In this document: piece by piece, positions 49,601 through 61,860 of the stretch
Layout of the letters: each line of letters begins with the position of its first letter
How positions within the stretch are numbered: position 1 is the stretch's first letter
Origin: Cyprinodon diabolis
Lineage: Eukaryota; Chordata; Actinopteri; Cyprinodontiformes; Cyprinodontidae
Assembly (NCBI GenBank): GCA_030533445.1
Contig: CM060065.1
Location: 3,832,341 to 3,896,340 of the forward strand
Length of the DNA stretch: 64,000 bases
Direction of reading: 5' to 3'
Made by a program: the position numbers and the translations under genes
The notes under the pieces: generated by a model
Database searches by the model: none
Told to the model about the DNA's origin: nothing
What the model saw: the letters and a program-made list of their open reading frames with translations, nothing else

Positions 49601-50624
49601 CACTCCGATGTCAGGCTCTGTCGGCAGCAGCGGGCACCATCAGCCACTCCGATGTAAGGCTCTGTCGGCCCTCTTCCGGCAGCAGTAGCCACCATCAGCC
49701 ACTCCGATGTCAGGCTCTGCCGGCAGCAGCGGGCACCATCAGCCACTCCGATGTCAGGCTCTGTCGGCAGCAGCGGGCACCATCAGCCACTGCGATGTCA
49801 GGCTCTGTCGGCAGCAGTAGCCACCATCAGCCACTCCGATGTCAGGCTCTGCCGGCAGCAGCGGGCACCATCAGCCACTCCGATGTCAGGCTCTGTCGGC
49901 AGCAGCGGGCACCATCAGCCACTGCGATGTCAGGCTCTGTCGGCAGCAGTAGCCACCATCAGCCACTCCGATGTCAGGCTCTGCCGGCAGCAGCGGGCAC
50001 CATCAGCCACTCCGATGTCAGGCTCTGCCGGCAGCAGTAGCCACCATCAGCCACTCCAATGTCAGGCTCTGTCGGCAGCAGTAGCCACCATCAGCCACTC
50101 CGATGTCAGGCTCTGCCGGCAGCAGCGGGCACCATCAGCCACTCCGATGTCAGGCTCTGTCGGCAGCAGCGGGCACCATCAGCCACTCCGATGTCAGGCT
50201 CTGCCGGCAGGAGCGAGCACCATCAGCCACTCCGATGTCAGGCTCTGCCGGCAGCAGTAGCCACCATCACCCACTCCGATGTCAGGGCACTGACGGCAGC
50301 AGTGGGCACCATCAGCCACTCCGATGTCAGGCTCTGTCGGCAGCAGTGGGCACCATCAGCCACTCCGATGTCAGGCTCTGCCGGCAGCAGCGGGCACCAT
50401 CAGCCACTCCAATGTCAGGCTCTGCCGGCAGCAGCGGGCACCATCAGCCACTCCGATGTCAGGCTCTGCCGGCAGCAGCGGGCACCATCAGCCACTCCGA
50501 TGTCAGGCTCTGCCGGCAGCAGTAGCCACCATCAGCCACTCCGATGTCAGGCTCTGCCGGCAGCAGTAGCCACCATCAGCCACTCCGATGTCAGGCTCTG
50601 TCGGCCCTCTGTCGGCAGCAGCGG
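46640..50624 (+). repeat. 4.0-4.7-kb higher-order unit, copy 1
   Basis: Starts at 46746, 47088 and 47176 recur at 50731, 51127 and 51215 (offsets 3,985 then 4,039), those at 48937, 49333 and 49751 recur 4,746 bp downstream, and the right part (50324) recurs at 54894 (4,570). Shared markers are GCAGGGGGCACC, CTCTCTCGGC, CTCTAACGGC, CACTTCGATG, GGCAGGAGCGAGC, CATCGGTCACTCC, CAGCCTCTCC, CCGAAGTCAGG and GATGTAAGGC. A 34-bp monomer at 46966-46999 explains 10 of the 54-bp offset change. Detectable homology ends near 50460. Confidence 0.88.
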
Positions 50625-53600
50625 GCACCATCAGCCACTCCGATGTCAGGCTCTGTCGGCAGCAGGGGGCACCATCAGCCACTCCGATGTCAGGCTCTGC
50701 CAGCAGCAGTAGCCACCATCAGCCAATCCGATGTCAGGCTCTCTCGGCAGCAGCGGGCACCATCAGCCACTCCGATGTCAGGCTCTGTCGGCAGCAGCGG
50801 GCACCATCAGCCACTCCGATGTCAGGCTCTGTCGGCAGCAGCGGGCACCATCAGCCACTCCAATGTCAGGCTCTGCCGGCAGCAGCGGGCACCATCAGCC
50901 ACTCCGATGTCAGGCTCTGTCGGCAGCAGCGGGCACCATCAGCCACTCCGATGTCAGGCTCTGTCGGCAGCAGCGGGCACCATCAGCCACTCCGATGTCA
51001 GGCTCTGCCGGCAGCAGCAGGCACCATCAGCCACTCCAATGTCAGGCTCTGCCGGCAGCAGTAGCCAACATCAGCCACTCCGATGTCAGGCTCTGCCGGT
51101 AGCAGTAGCCACCATCAGCCACTCCAATGTCAGGCTCTAACGGCAGCAGTAGCCACCATCAGCCACTCCGATGTCAGGCTCTGCCGGTAGCAGTAGCCAC
51201 CATCAGCCACTCCGATGTCAGGCTCTCTCGGCAGCAGCGGGCACCATCAGCCACTCCGATGTCAGGCTCTGCCGGCAGGAGCGAGCACCATCAGCCACTC
51301 CGATGTCAGGGCTCTGCCGGCAGCAGTAGCCACCATCAGCCACTCCGATGTCAGGCTCTGCCGGCAGCAGCGGGCACCATCAGCCACTCCAATGTCAGGC
51401 TCTGCCGGCAGCAGCGGGCACCATCAGCCACTCCGATATCAGGCTCTGTCGGCAGCAGCGGGCACCATCAGCCACTCCGATATCAGGCTCTGTCGGCAGC
51501 AGCGGCCACCATCAGCCACTCCGATGTCAGGCTCTGCCGGCAGCAGCGGGCACCATCAGCCACTCCGATATCAGGCTCTGTCGGCAGCAGCGGGCACCAT
51601 CAGCCACTTCGATGTCAGGCTCTGTCGGCAGCAGCGGGCACCATCAGCCACTCCGATATCAGGCTCTGCCGGCAGCAGCGGGCACCATCAGCCACTCCGA
51701 TATCAGGCTCTGTCGGCAGCAGCGGGCACCATCAGCCACTTCGATGTCAGGCTCTGTCGGCAGCAGCGGGCACCATCAGCCACTCCGATGTCAGGCTCTG
51801 TCGGCAGCAGCGGGCACCATCAGCCACTTCGATGTCAGGCTCTGTCGGCAGCAGCGGGCACCATCAGCCACTCCAATGTCAGGCTCTGTCGGCAGCAGTA
51901 GCCACCATCAGCAACTCCAATGTCAGGCTCTGTCGGCAGCAGTAGCCACCATCAGTCACTCCGATGTCAGGCTCTGCCGGCAGCAGTAGCCACCATCAGT
52001 CACTCCGATGTCAGGCTCTGTCGGCAGCAGTAGCCACCATCAGTCACTCCGATGTCAGGCTCTGTCGGCAGCAGTAGCCACCATCAGCCACTCCGATGTC
52101 AGGCTCTGTCGGCAGCAGTAGCCACCATCAGCCACTCCGATGTCAGGCTCTGCCGGCAGGAGCGAGCACCATCAGCCACTCCGATGTCAGGGCTCTGCCG
52201 GCAGCCGTAGCCACCATCAGCCACTCCGATGTCAGGCTCTGTCAGCAGCAGCGGGCACCATCAGTCACTCCGATGTCAGGCTCTGCCGGCAGCAGTAGCC
52301 ACCATCGGTCACTCCGATGTCAGGCTCTGCCGGCAGCAGTAGCCACCATCAGCCACTCCGATGTCAGGCTCTGCTGGCAGCAGCGGGCACCATCAGCCAC
52401 TCCGATGTCAGGCTCTGCCGGCAGCAGTAGCCACCATCAGCCACTCCGATGTCAGGCTCTGCCGGCAGCAGTAGCCACAATCAGCCACTCCGATGTCAGG
52501 CTCTGCCGGCAGCAGTAGCCACCATCAGTCACTCCGATGTCAGGCTCTGCCGGCAGCAGTAGCCACCATCGGTCACTCCGATGTCAGGCTCTGCCGGCAG
52601 CAGTAGCCACCATCAGCCACTCTGATGTCAGGCTCTGCCGGCAGCAGCGGGCACCATCAGCCACTCCGATGTCAGGCTCTGCCGGCAGCAGTAGCCACCA
52701 TCAGCCACTCTGATGTCAGGCTCTGCCGGCAGCAGCGGGCACCATCAGCCACTCCGATGTCAGGGCTCTGTCGGCAGCAGCGGGCACCATCAGCCACTCC
52801 GATGTCAGGCTCTGTCGGCAGCAGTAGCCACCATCAGCCACTCCGATGTCAGGCTCTGCCGGCAGCAGTAGCCACCATCAGCCACTCCGATGTCAGGCTC
52901 TGCCGGCAGCAGCGGGCACCATCAGCCACTCCGATGTCAGGGCTCTGTCGGCAGCAGCGGGCACCATCAGCCACTCCGATGTCAGGCTCTGTCGGCAGCA
53001 GTAGCCACCATCAGCCACTCCGATGTCAGGCTCTGTCGGCAGCAGCGGGCACCATCAGCCACTGCGATGTCAGGCTCTGTCTTCAGCAGTAGCCACCATC
53101 AGCCTCTCCGATGTCAGGCTCTGTCGGCAGCAGTAGCCAACATCAGCCACTCCAATGTCAGGCTCTGTCGGCAGCAGCGGGCACCATCAGCCACTCCGAT
53201 GTCAGGCTCTGCCGGCAGCAGTAGCCACAATCAGCCACTCCGATGTCAGGCTCTGCTGGCAGCAGTAGCCACAATCAGCCACTCCGATGTCAGGCTCTGC
53301 TGGCAGCAGTAGCCAACATCAGCCACTCCGATGTCAGGCTCTGCCGGCAGCAGCGGGCACCATCAGCCACTGCGATGTCAGGCTCTGTCGGCAGCAGTAG
53401 CCACCATCAGCCACTCCGATGTCAGGCTCTGTCGGCAGCAGTAGCCACCATCAGCCACTCCGATGTCAGGCTCTGCCGGCAGCAGCGGGCACCATCAGCC
53501 ACTCCGATGTCAGGCTCTGTCGGCAGGAGCGAGCACCATCAGCCACTCCGATGTCAGGCTCTGCCGGCAGCAGTAGCCACCATCAGCCACTCCGATGTCA

Positions 53601-55030
53601 GGCTCTGTCGGCAGCAGCGGGCACCATCAGCCACTCCGATGTCAGGCTCTGCCGGCAGCAGTAGCCACCATCAGCCACTCCGATGTCAGGCTCTGTCGGC
53701 AGCAGCGGGCACCATCAGCCACTCCGATGTCAGGCTCTGCCGGCAGCAGCGGGCACCATCAGCCACTCCGATGTCAGGCTCTGTCGGCAGCAGCGGGCAC
53801 CATCAGCCACTCCGATGTCAGGCTCTGCCGGCAGCAGCGGGCACCATCAGCCACTCCAATGTCAGGCTCTGCCGGCAGCAGCGGGCACCATCAGCCACTC
53901 CGATGTCAGGCTCTGTCGGCAGCAGCGGGCACCATCAGCCACTCCGATGTCAGGCTCTGCCGGCAGCAGTAGCCACCATCAGCCACTCCGAAGTCAGGCT
54001 CTGTCGGCAGCAGCGGCCAACATCAGCCACTCCGATGTCAGGCTCTGCCGGCAGCAGTAGCCACCATCAGCCACTCCAATGTCAGGCTCTGTCGGCAGCA
54101 GCGGGCACCATCAGCCACTCCGATGTCAGGCTCTGCCGGCAGCAGCGGGCACCATCAGCCACTCCGATGTCAGGCTCTGTCGGCAGCAGCGGGCACCATC
54201 AGCCACTGCGATGTCAGGCTCTGTCGGCAGCAGCGGGCACCATCAGCCACTCCGATGTAAGGCTCTGTCGGCCCTCTGTCGGCAGCAGCGGGCACCATCA
54301 GCCACTCCGATGTCAGGCTCTGCCGGCAGCAGCGGGCACCATCAGCCACTCCGATGTCAGGCTCTGTCGGCAGCAGCGGGCACCATCAGCCACTCCAATG
54401 TAAGGCTCTGTCGGCCCTCTTCCGGCAGCAGTAGCCACCATCAGCCACTCCGATGTCAGGCTCTGCCGGCAGCAGCGGGCACCATCAGCCACTCCGATGT
54501 CAGGCTCTGTCGGCAGCAGCGGGCACCATCAGCCACTGCGATGTCAGGCTCTGTCGGCAGCAGTAGCCACCATCAGCCACTCCGATGTCAGGCTCTGCCG
54601 GCAGCAGCGGGCACCATCAGCCACTCCGATGTCAGGCTCTGTCGGCAGCAGCGGGCACCATCAGCCACTGCGATGTCAGGCTCTGTCGGCAGCAGTAGCC
54701 ACCATCAGCCACTCCGATGTCAGGCTCTGTCGGCAGCAGCGGGCACCATCAGCCACTCCGATGTCAGGCTCTGCCGGCAGGAGCGAGCACCATCAGCCAC
54801 TCCGATGTCAGGCTCTGCCGGCAGCAGTAGCCACCATCACCCACTCCGATGTCAGGGCACTGACGGCAGCAGTGGGCACCATCAGCCACTCCGATGTCAG
54901 GCTCTGTCGGCAGCAGCGGGCACCATCAGCCACTCCGATGTCAGGCTCTGCCGGCAGCAGCGGGCACCATCAGCCACTCCAATGTCAGGCTCTGCCGGCA
55001 GCAGCGGGTACCATCAGCCACTCCGATGTC
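50625..55030 (+). repeat. 4.0-4.7-kb higher-order unit, copy 2, with local expansion
   Basis: This copy follows copy 1 in tandem with the same marker order. Between about 51300 and 51900 it has net 353 bp more than copy 1 (eight monomers plus one base): the CACTTCGATG monomer occurs once in copy 1 (near 47391) but three times here (near 51606, 51738 and 51826). Further in-register size changes raise the offset to 4,746 bp by 53.7 kb and lower it to 4,570 bp by 54.8 kb. GTCTTCAGCAG near 53080 is private. Confidence 0.88.
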
Positions 55031-56212
55031 AGGCTCTGTCGGCAGCAGCGGGCACCATCAGCCACTCCGATGTCAAGCTCTGCCGGCAGCAGAAGCCACC
55101 ATCAGCCACTCCGATGTCAGGCTCTGTCGGCAGCAGCGGCCAACATCAGCCACTCCGATGTCAGGCTCTGCCGGCAGCAGTAGCCACCATCAGCCACTCC
55201 GATGTCAGTCTCTGCCGGCAGCAGCGGGCACCATCAGCCACTCCGATGTCAGGGCTCTGTCGGCAGCAGCGGGCACCATCAGCCACTCCGATGTAAGGCT
55301 CTGTCGGCCCTCTGTCGGCAGCAGCGGGCACCATCAGCCACTCCGATGTCAGGCTCTGCCGGCAGCAGTAGCCACCATCAGCCACTCCGATGTCAGGCTC
55401 TGCCGGCAGCAGTAGCCAACATCAGCCACTCCGATGTCAGGCTCTGCCGGCAGCAGTAGCCACAATCAGCCACTCCGATGTCAGGGCTCTGACAGCAGCA
55501 GCGGCCAACATCAGCCACTCCGATGTCAGGCTCTGCCGGCAGCAGTAGCCACCATCAGCCACTCCGATGTCAGGCTCTGCCGGCAGCAGCGGGCACCATC
55601 AGCCACTGCGATGTCAGGCTCTGTCGGCAGCAGTAGCCACCATCAGCCACTCCGATGTCAGGCTCTGCCGGCAGCAGTAGCCACCATCAGCCACTCCGAT
55701 GTCAGGCTCTGCCGGCAGCAGCGGGCACCATCAGCCACTCCGATGTCAGGCTCTGTCGGCAGCAGCGGGCACCATCAGCCACTCCGATGTCAGGCTCTGC
55801 CGGCAGGAGCGAGCACCATCAGCCACTCCGATGTCAGGCCCTGCCGGCAGCAGTAGCCACCATCAGCCACTCCGATGTCAGGGCACTGTCGGCAGCAGTG
55901 GGCACCATCAGCCACTCCAATGTCAGGCTCTGCCGGCAGGAGCGAGCACCATCAGCCACTCCGATGTCAGGCTCTGCCGGCAGCAGTAGCCACCATCACC
56001 CACTCCGATGTCAGGGCACTGTCGGCAGCAGTGGGCACCATCAGCCACTCCAATGTCAGGCTCTGCCGGCAGCAGTAGCCACCATCACCCACTCCGATGT
56101 CAGGGCACTGTCGGCAGCAGTGGGCACCATCAGCCACTCCGATGTCAGGCTCTGTCGGCAGCAGCGGGCACCATCAGCCACTCCGATGTCAGGCTCTGCC
56201 GGCAGCAGTAGC
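55031..56212 (+). repeat. Satellite block with CAGGGCACTG monomers
   Basis: The monomers include the 45-bp CAGGGCACTGTCGG form (near 55880, 56010, 56100 and 56235), GGCAGGAGCGAGC monomers, CATCACCCACTCC ends and CAGGGCTCTGACAGC near 55486. A segment starting near 55434 recurs at 62197 (offset 6,763). One 55-bp monomer with GATGTAAGGC lies near 55293. Confidence 0.78.
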
Positions 56213-58661
56213 CACCATCACCCACTCCGATGTCAGGGCACTGTCGGCAGCAGTGGGCACCATCAGCCACTCCGATGTCAGGCTCTGTCGGCAGCAGCGG
56301 GCACCATCAGCCACTCCGATGTCAGGCTCTGCCGGCAGCAGCGGGCACCATCAGCCACTCCGATGTCAGGCTCTGTCGGCAGCAGCGGGCACCATCAGCC
56401 ACTCCGATGTCAGGCTCTGCCGGCAGCAGTAGCCACCATCAGCCACTCCGATGTCAGGCTCTGCCGGCAGCAGCGGGCACCATCAGCCACTCCGATGTCA
56501 GGGCTCTGTCGGCAGCAGCGGGCACCATCAGCCACTCCGATGTAAGGCTCTGTCGGCCCTCTGTCGGCAGCAGCGGGCACCATCAGCCACTCCGATGTCA
56601 GGCTCTGCCGGCAGCAGTAGCCACCATCAGCCACTCCGATGTCAGGCTCTGCCGGCAGCAGCGGGCACCATCAGCCACTCCGATGTCAGGCTCTGTCGGC
56701 AGCAGCGGGCACCATCAGCCACTGCGATGTCAGGCTCTGTAGGCAGCAGTAGCCACCATCAGCCACTCCGATGTCAGGCTCTGCCGGCAGCAGCGGGCAC
56801 CATCAGCCACTCCGATGTCAGGCTCTGTCGGCAGCAGCGGGCACCATCAGCCACTGCGATGTCAGGCTCTGTCGGCAGCAGTAGCCACCATCAGCCACTC
56901 CGATGTCAGGCTCTGCCGGCAGCAGTAGCCACCATCAGCCACTCCAATGTCAGGCTCTGTCGGCAGCAGTAGCCACCATCAGCCACTCCGATGTCAGGCT
57001 CTGCCGGCAGCAGCGGGCACCATCAGCCACTCCGATGTCATGCTCTGCCGGCGGCAGTAGCCACAATCAGCCACTCCGATGTCAGGCTCTGCCGGCAGCA
57101 GTAGTCAACAACAGCCACTCCGATGTCAGGCTCTGCCGGCAGCAGTAGCCACAATCAGCCACTCCGATGTCAGGCTCTGCCGGCAGCAGTAGCCACAATC
57201 AGCCACTCCGATGTCAGGGCTCTGACAGCAGCAGCGGCCAACATCAGCCACTCCGATGTCAGGCTCTGCCGGCAGCAGTAGCCACCATCAGCCACTCCGA
57301 TGTCAGGCTCTGTCGGCAGCAGTAGCCACCATCAGCCACTCCGATGTCAGGCTCTGCCGGCAGCAGCGGGCACCATCAGCCACTCCGATGTCAGGCTCTG
57401 TCGGCAGCAGCGGGCACCATCAGCCACTCCGATGTCAGGCTCTGCCGGCAGGAGCGAGCACCATCAGCCACTCCGATGTCAGGCTCTGCCGGCAGCAGTA
57501 GCCACCATCAGCCACTCCGATGTCAGGGCTCTGTCGGCAGCAGTGGGCACCATCAGCCACTCCAATGTCAGGCTCTGCCGGCAGCAGCGGGCACCATCAG
57601 CCACTCCGATGTCAGGCTCTGTCGGCAGCAGCGGGCACCATCAGCCACTGCGATGTCAGGCTCTGTCGGCAGCAGTAGCCACCATCAGCCACTCCGATGT
57701 CAGGCTCTGCCGGCAAGCAGCGGGCACCATCAGCCACTCCGATGTCAGGCTCTGTCGGCAGCAGCGGGCACCATCAGCCACTGCGATGTCAGGCTCTGCC
57801 GGCAGCAGTAGCCACCATCAGCCACTCCGATGTCAGGCTCTGCCGGCAGCAGCGGGCACCATCAGCCACTCCAATGTCAGGCTCTGCCGGCAGCAGCGGG
57901 CACCATCAGCCACTCCGATGTCAGGCTCTGTCGGCAGCAGCGGGCACCATCAGCCACTCCGATGTCAAGCTCTGCCGGCAGCAGAAGCCACCATCAGCCA
58001 CTCCGATGTCAGGCTCTGTCGGCAGCAGCGGCCAACATCAGCCACTCCGATGTCAGGCTCTGCCGGCAGCAGTAGCCACCATCAGCCACTCCGATGTCAG
58101 GCTCTGTCGGCAGCAGCGGGCACCATCAGCCACTCCGATGTCAGGCTCTGCCGGCAGCAGCGGGCACCATCAGCCACTCCGATGTCAGGGCTCTGTCGGC
58201 AGCAGCGGGCACCATCAGCCACTCCGATGTAAGGCTCTGTCGGCCCTCTGTCGGCAGCAGCGGGCACCATCAGCCACTCCGATGTCAGGCTCTGCCGGCA
58301 GCAGTAGCCACCATCAGCCACTCCGATGTCAGGCTCTGCCGGCAGCAGCGGGCACCATCAGCCACTGCGATGTCAGGCTCTGTCCGCAGCAGTAGCCACC
58401 ATCAGCCACTCCGATGTCAGGCTCTGTCGGCAGCAGTAGCCACCATCAGCCACTCCGATGTCAGGCTCTGCCGGCAGCAGCGGGCACCATCAGCCACTCC
58501 GATGTCAGGCTCTGTCGGCAGCAGCGGGCACCATCAGCCACTCCGATGTCAGGCTCTGCCGGCAGGAGCGAGCACCATCAGCCACTCCGATGTCAGGCTC
58601 TGCCGGCAGCAGTAGCCACCATCAGCCACTCCGATGTCAGGGCTCTGTCGGCAGCAGTGGG
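56213..58661 (+). repeat. 2,449-bp higher-order unit, copy 1
   Basis: Starts at 56410, 56451, 56903, 57256, 57300, 57697, 57830 and 58097 recur exactly 2,449 bp downstream. The length is 55 monomers plus 29, explained by two 55-bp monomers and seven single-base insertions, one of them the GGCAAGCAGCGG form at 57697-57741. Other markers are CTCATGCTCTGCCGGCGG-type changes near 57040, TAGTCAACAACAGCC near 57103 and CAGAAGCC near 57981. Confidence 0.92.
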
Positions 58662-61110
58662 CACCATCACCCACTCCGATGTCAGGGCACTGTCGGCAGC
58701 AGTGGGCACCATCAGCCACTCCGATGTCAGGCTCTGTCGGCAGCAGCGGGCACCATCAGCCACTCCGATGTCAGGCTCTGCCGGCAGCAGCGGGCACCAT
58801 CAGCCACTCCGATGTCAGGCTCTGTCGGCAGCAGCGGGCACCATCAGCCACTCCGATGTCAGGCTCTGCCGGCAGCAGTAGCCACCATCAGCCACTCCGA
58901 TGTCAGGCTCTGCCGGCAGCAGCGGGCACCATCAGCCACTCCGATGTCAGGGCTCTGTCGGCAGCAGCGGGCACCATCAGCCACTCCGATGTAAGGCTCT
59001 GTCGGCCCTCTGTCGGCAGCAGCGGGCACCATCAGCCACTCCGATGTCAGGCTCTGCCGGCAGCAGTAGCCACCATCAGCCACTCCGATGTCAGGCTCTG
59101 CCGGCAGCAGCGGGCACCATCAGCCACTCCGATGTCAGGCTCTGTCGGCAGCAGCGGGCACCATCAGCCACTGCGATGTCAGGCTCTGTAGGCAGCAGTA
59201 GCCACCATCAGCCACTCCGATGTCAGGCTCTGCCGGCAGCAGCGGGCACCATCAGCCACTCCGATGTCAGGCTCTGTCGGCAGCAGCGGGCACCATCAGC
59301 CACTGCGATGTCAGGCTCTGTCGGCAGCAGTAGCCACCATCAGCCACTCCGATGTCAGGCTCTGCCGGCAGCAGTAGCCACCATCAGCCACTCCAATGTC
59401 AGGCTCTGTCGGCAGCAGTAGCCACCATCAGCCACTCCGATGTCAGGCTCTGCCGGCAGCAGCGGGCACCATCAGCCACTCCGATGTCATGCTCTGCCGG
59501 CGGCAGTAGCCACAATCAGCCACTCCGATGTCAGGCTCTGCCGGCAGCAGTAGTCAACAACAGCCACTCCGATGTCAGGCTCTGCCGGCAGCAGTAGCCA
59601 CAATCAGCCACTCCGATGTCAGGCTCTGCCGGCAGCAGTAGCCACAATCAGCCACTCCGATGTCAGGGCTCTGACAGCAGCAGCGGCCAACATCAGCCAC
59701 TCCGATGTCAGGCTCTGCCGGCAGCAGTAGCCACCATCAGCCACTCCGATGTCAGGCTCTGTCGGCAGCAGTAGCCACCATCAGCCACTCCGATGTCAGG
59801 CTCTGCCGGCAGCAGCGGGCACCATCAGCCACTCCGATGTCAGGCTCTGTCGGCAGCAGCGGGCACCATCAGCCACTCCGATGTCAGGCTCTGCCGGCAG
59901 GAGCGAGCACCATCAGCCACTCCGATGTCAGGCTCTGCCGGCAGCAGTAGCCACCATCAGCCACTCCGATGTCAGGGCTCTGTCGGCAGCAGTGGGCACC
60001 ATCAGCCACTCCAATGTCAGGCTCTGCCGGCAGCAGCGGGCACCATCAGCCACTCCGATGTCAGGCTCTGTCGGCAGCAGCGGGCACCATCAGCCACTGC
60101 GATGTCAGGCTCTGTCGGCAGCAGTAGCCACCATCAGCCACTCCGATGTCAGGCTCTGCCGGCAAGCAGCGGGCACCATCAGCCACTCCGATGTCAGGCT
60201 CTGTCGGCAGCAGCGGGCACCATCAGCCACTGCGATGTCAGGCTCTGCCGGCAGCAGTAGCCACCATCAGCCACTCCGATGTCAGGCTCTGCCGGCAGCA
60301 GCGGGCACCATCAGCCACTCCAATGTCAGGCTCTGCCGGCAGCAGCGGGCACCATCAGCCACTCCGATGTCAGGCTCTGTCGGCAGCAGCGGGCACCATC
60401 AGCCACTCCGATGTCAAGCTCTGCCGGCAGCAGAAGCCACCATCAGCCACTCCGATGTCAGGCTCTGTCGGCAGCAGCGGCCAACATCAGCCACTCCGAT
60501 GTCAGGCTCTGCCGGCAGCAGTAGCCACCATCAGCCACTCCGATGTCAGGCTCTGTCGGCAGCAGCGGGCACCATCAGCCACTCCGATGTCAGGCTCTGC
60601 CGGCAGCAGCGGGCACCATCAGCCACTCCGATGTCAGGGCTCTGTCGGCAGCAGCGGGCACCATCAGCCACTCCGATGTAAGGCTCTGTCGGCCCTCTGT
60701 CGGCAGCAGCGGGCACCATCAGCCACTCCGATGTCAGGCTCTGCCGGCAGCAGTAGCCACCATCAGCCACTCCGATGTCAGGCTCTGCCGGCAGCAGCGG
60801 GCACCATCAGCCACTGCGATGTCAGGCTCTGTCCACAGCAGTAGCCACCATCAGCCACTCCGATGTCAGGCTCTGTCGGCAGCAGTAGCCACCATCAGCC
60901 ACTCCGATGTCAGGCTCTGCCGGCAGCAGCGGGCACCATCAGCCACTCCGATGTCAGGCTCTGTCGGCAGCAGCGGGCACCATCAGCCACTCCGATGTCA
61001 GGCTCTGCCGGCAGGAGCGAGCACCATCAGCCACTCCGATGTCAGGCTCTGCCGGCAGCAGTAGCCACCATCAGCCACTCCGATGTCAGGGCTCTGTCGG
61101 CAGCAGTGGG
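58662..61110 (+). repeat. 2,449-bp higher-order unit, copy 2
   Basis: This is a tandem copy of 56213-58661. I noticed few differences, for example GTCCACAGCAG near 60832 where the first copy has GTCCGCAGCAG near 58382. That is a G-to-A change at a CpG. The GGCAAGCAGCGG monomer recurs at 60146-60190. Confidence 0.92.
59730..60843 (+). repeat. 1,114-bp sub-unit, member 1
   Basis: Starts at 59749, 59793, 60146 and 60279 recur 1,114 bp downstream at 60863, 60907, 61260 and 61393. The length is 25 monomers plus 14: one 55-bp monomer (+11) and three single-base insertions. A short trace of the same 1,114-bp duplication (about 270 bp) is present in the preceding 2,449-bp unit at 57281-57550 and 58395-58664. 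Confidence 0.9.
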
Positions 61111-61860
61111 CACCATCAGCCACTCCAATGTCAGGCTCTGCCGGCAGCAGCGGGCACCATCAGCCACTCCGATGTCAGGCTCTGTCGGCAGCAGCGGGCA
61201 CCATCAGCCACTGCGATGTCAGGCTCTGTCGGCAGCAGTAGCCACCATCAGCCACTCCGATGTCAGGCTCTGCCGGCAAGCAGCGGGCACCATCAGCCAC
61301 TCCGATGTCAGGCTCTGTCGGCAGCAGCGGGCACCATCAGCCACTGCGATGTCAGGCTCTGCCGGCAGCAGTAGCCACCATCAGCCACTCCGATGTCAGG
61401 CTCTGCCGGCAGCAGCGGGCACCATCAGCCACTCCAATGTCAGGCTCTGCCGGCAGCAGCGGGCACCATCAGCCACTCCGATGTCAGGCTCTGTCGTCAG
61501 CAGCGGGCACCATCAGCCACTCCGATGTCAAGCTCTGCCGGCAGCAGAAGCCACCATCAGCCACTCCGATGTCAGGCTCTGTCGGCAGCAGCGGCCAACA
61601 TCAGCCACTCCGATGTCAGGCTCTGCCGGCAGCAGTAGCCACCATCAGCCACTCCGATGTCAGGCTCTGCCGGCAGAAGCGGGCACCATCAGCCACTCCG
61701 ATGTCAGGGCTCTGTCGGCAGCAGCGGGCACCATCAGCCACTCCGATGTAAGGCTCTGTCGGCCCTCTGTCGGCAGCAGCGGGCACCATCAGCCACTCCG
61801 ATGTCAGGCTCTGCCGGCAGCAGTAGCCACCATCAGCCACTCCGATGTCAGGCTCTGCCG
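60844..61860 (+). repeat. 1,114-bp sub-unit, member 2, lacking one monomer
   Basis: This repeats 59730-60843. The offset drops from 1,114 to 1,070 bp in the last part, so one monomer is missing near 61660. GTCGTCAGCAG near 61495 and GGCAGAAGCGGGC near 61673 are private substitutions. The GGCAAGCAGCGG monomer is at 61260-61304. Confidence 0.88.
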
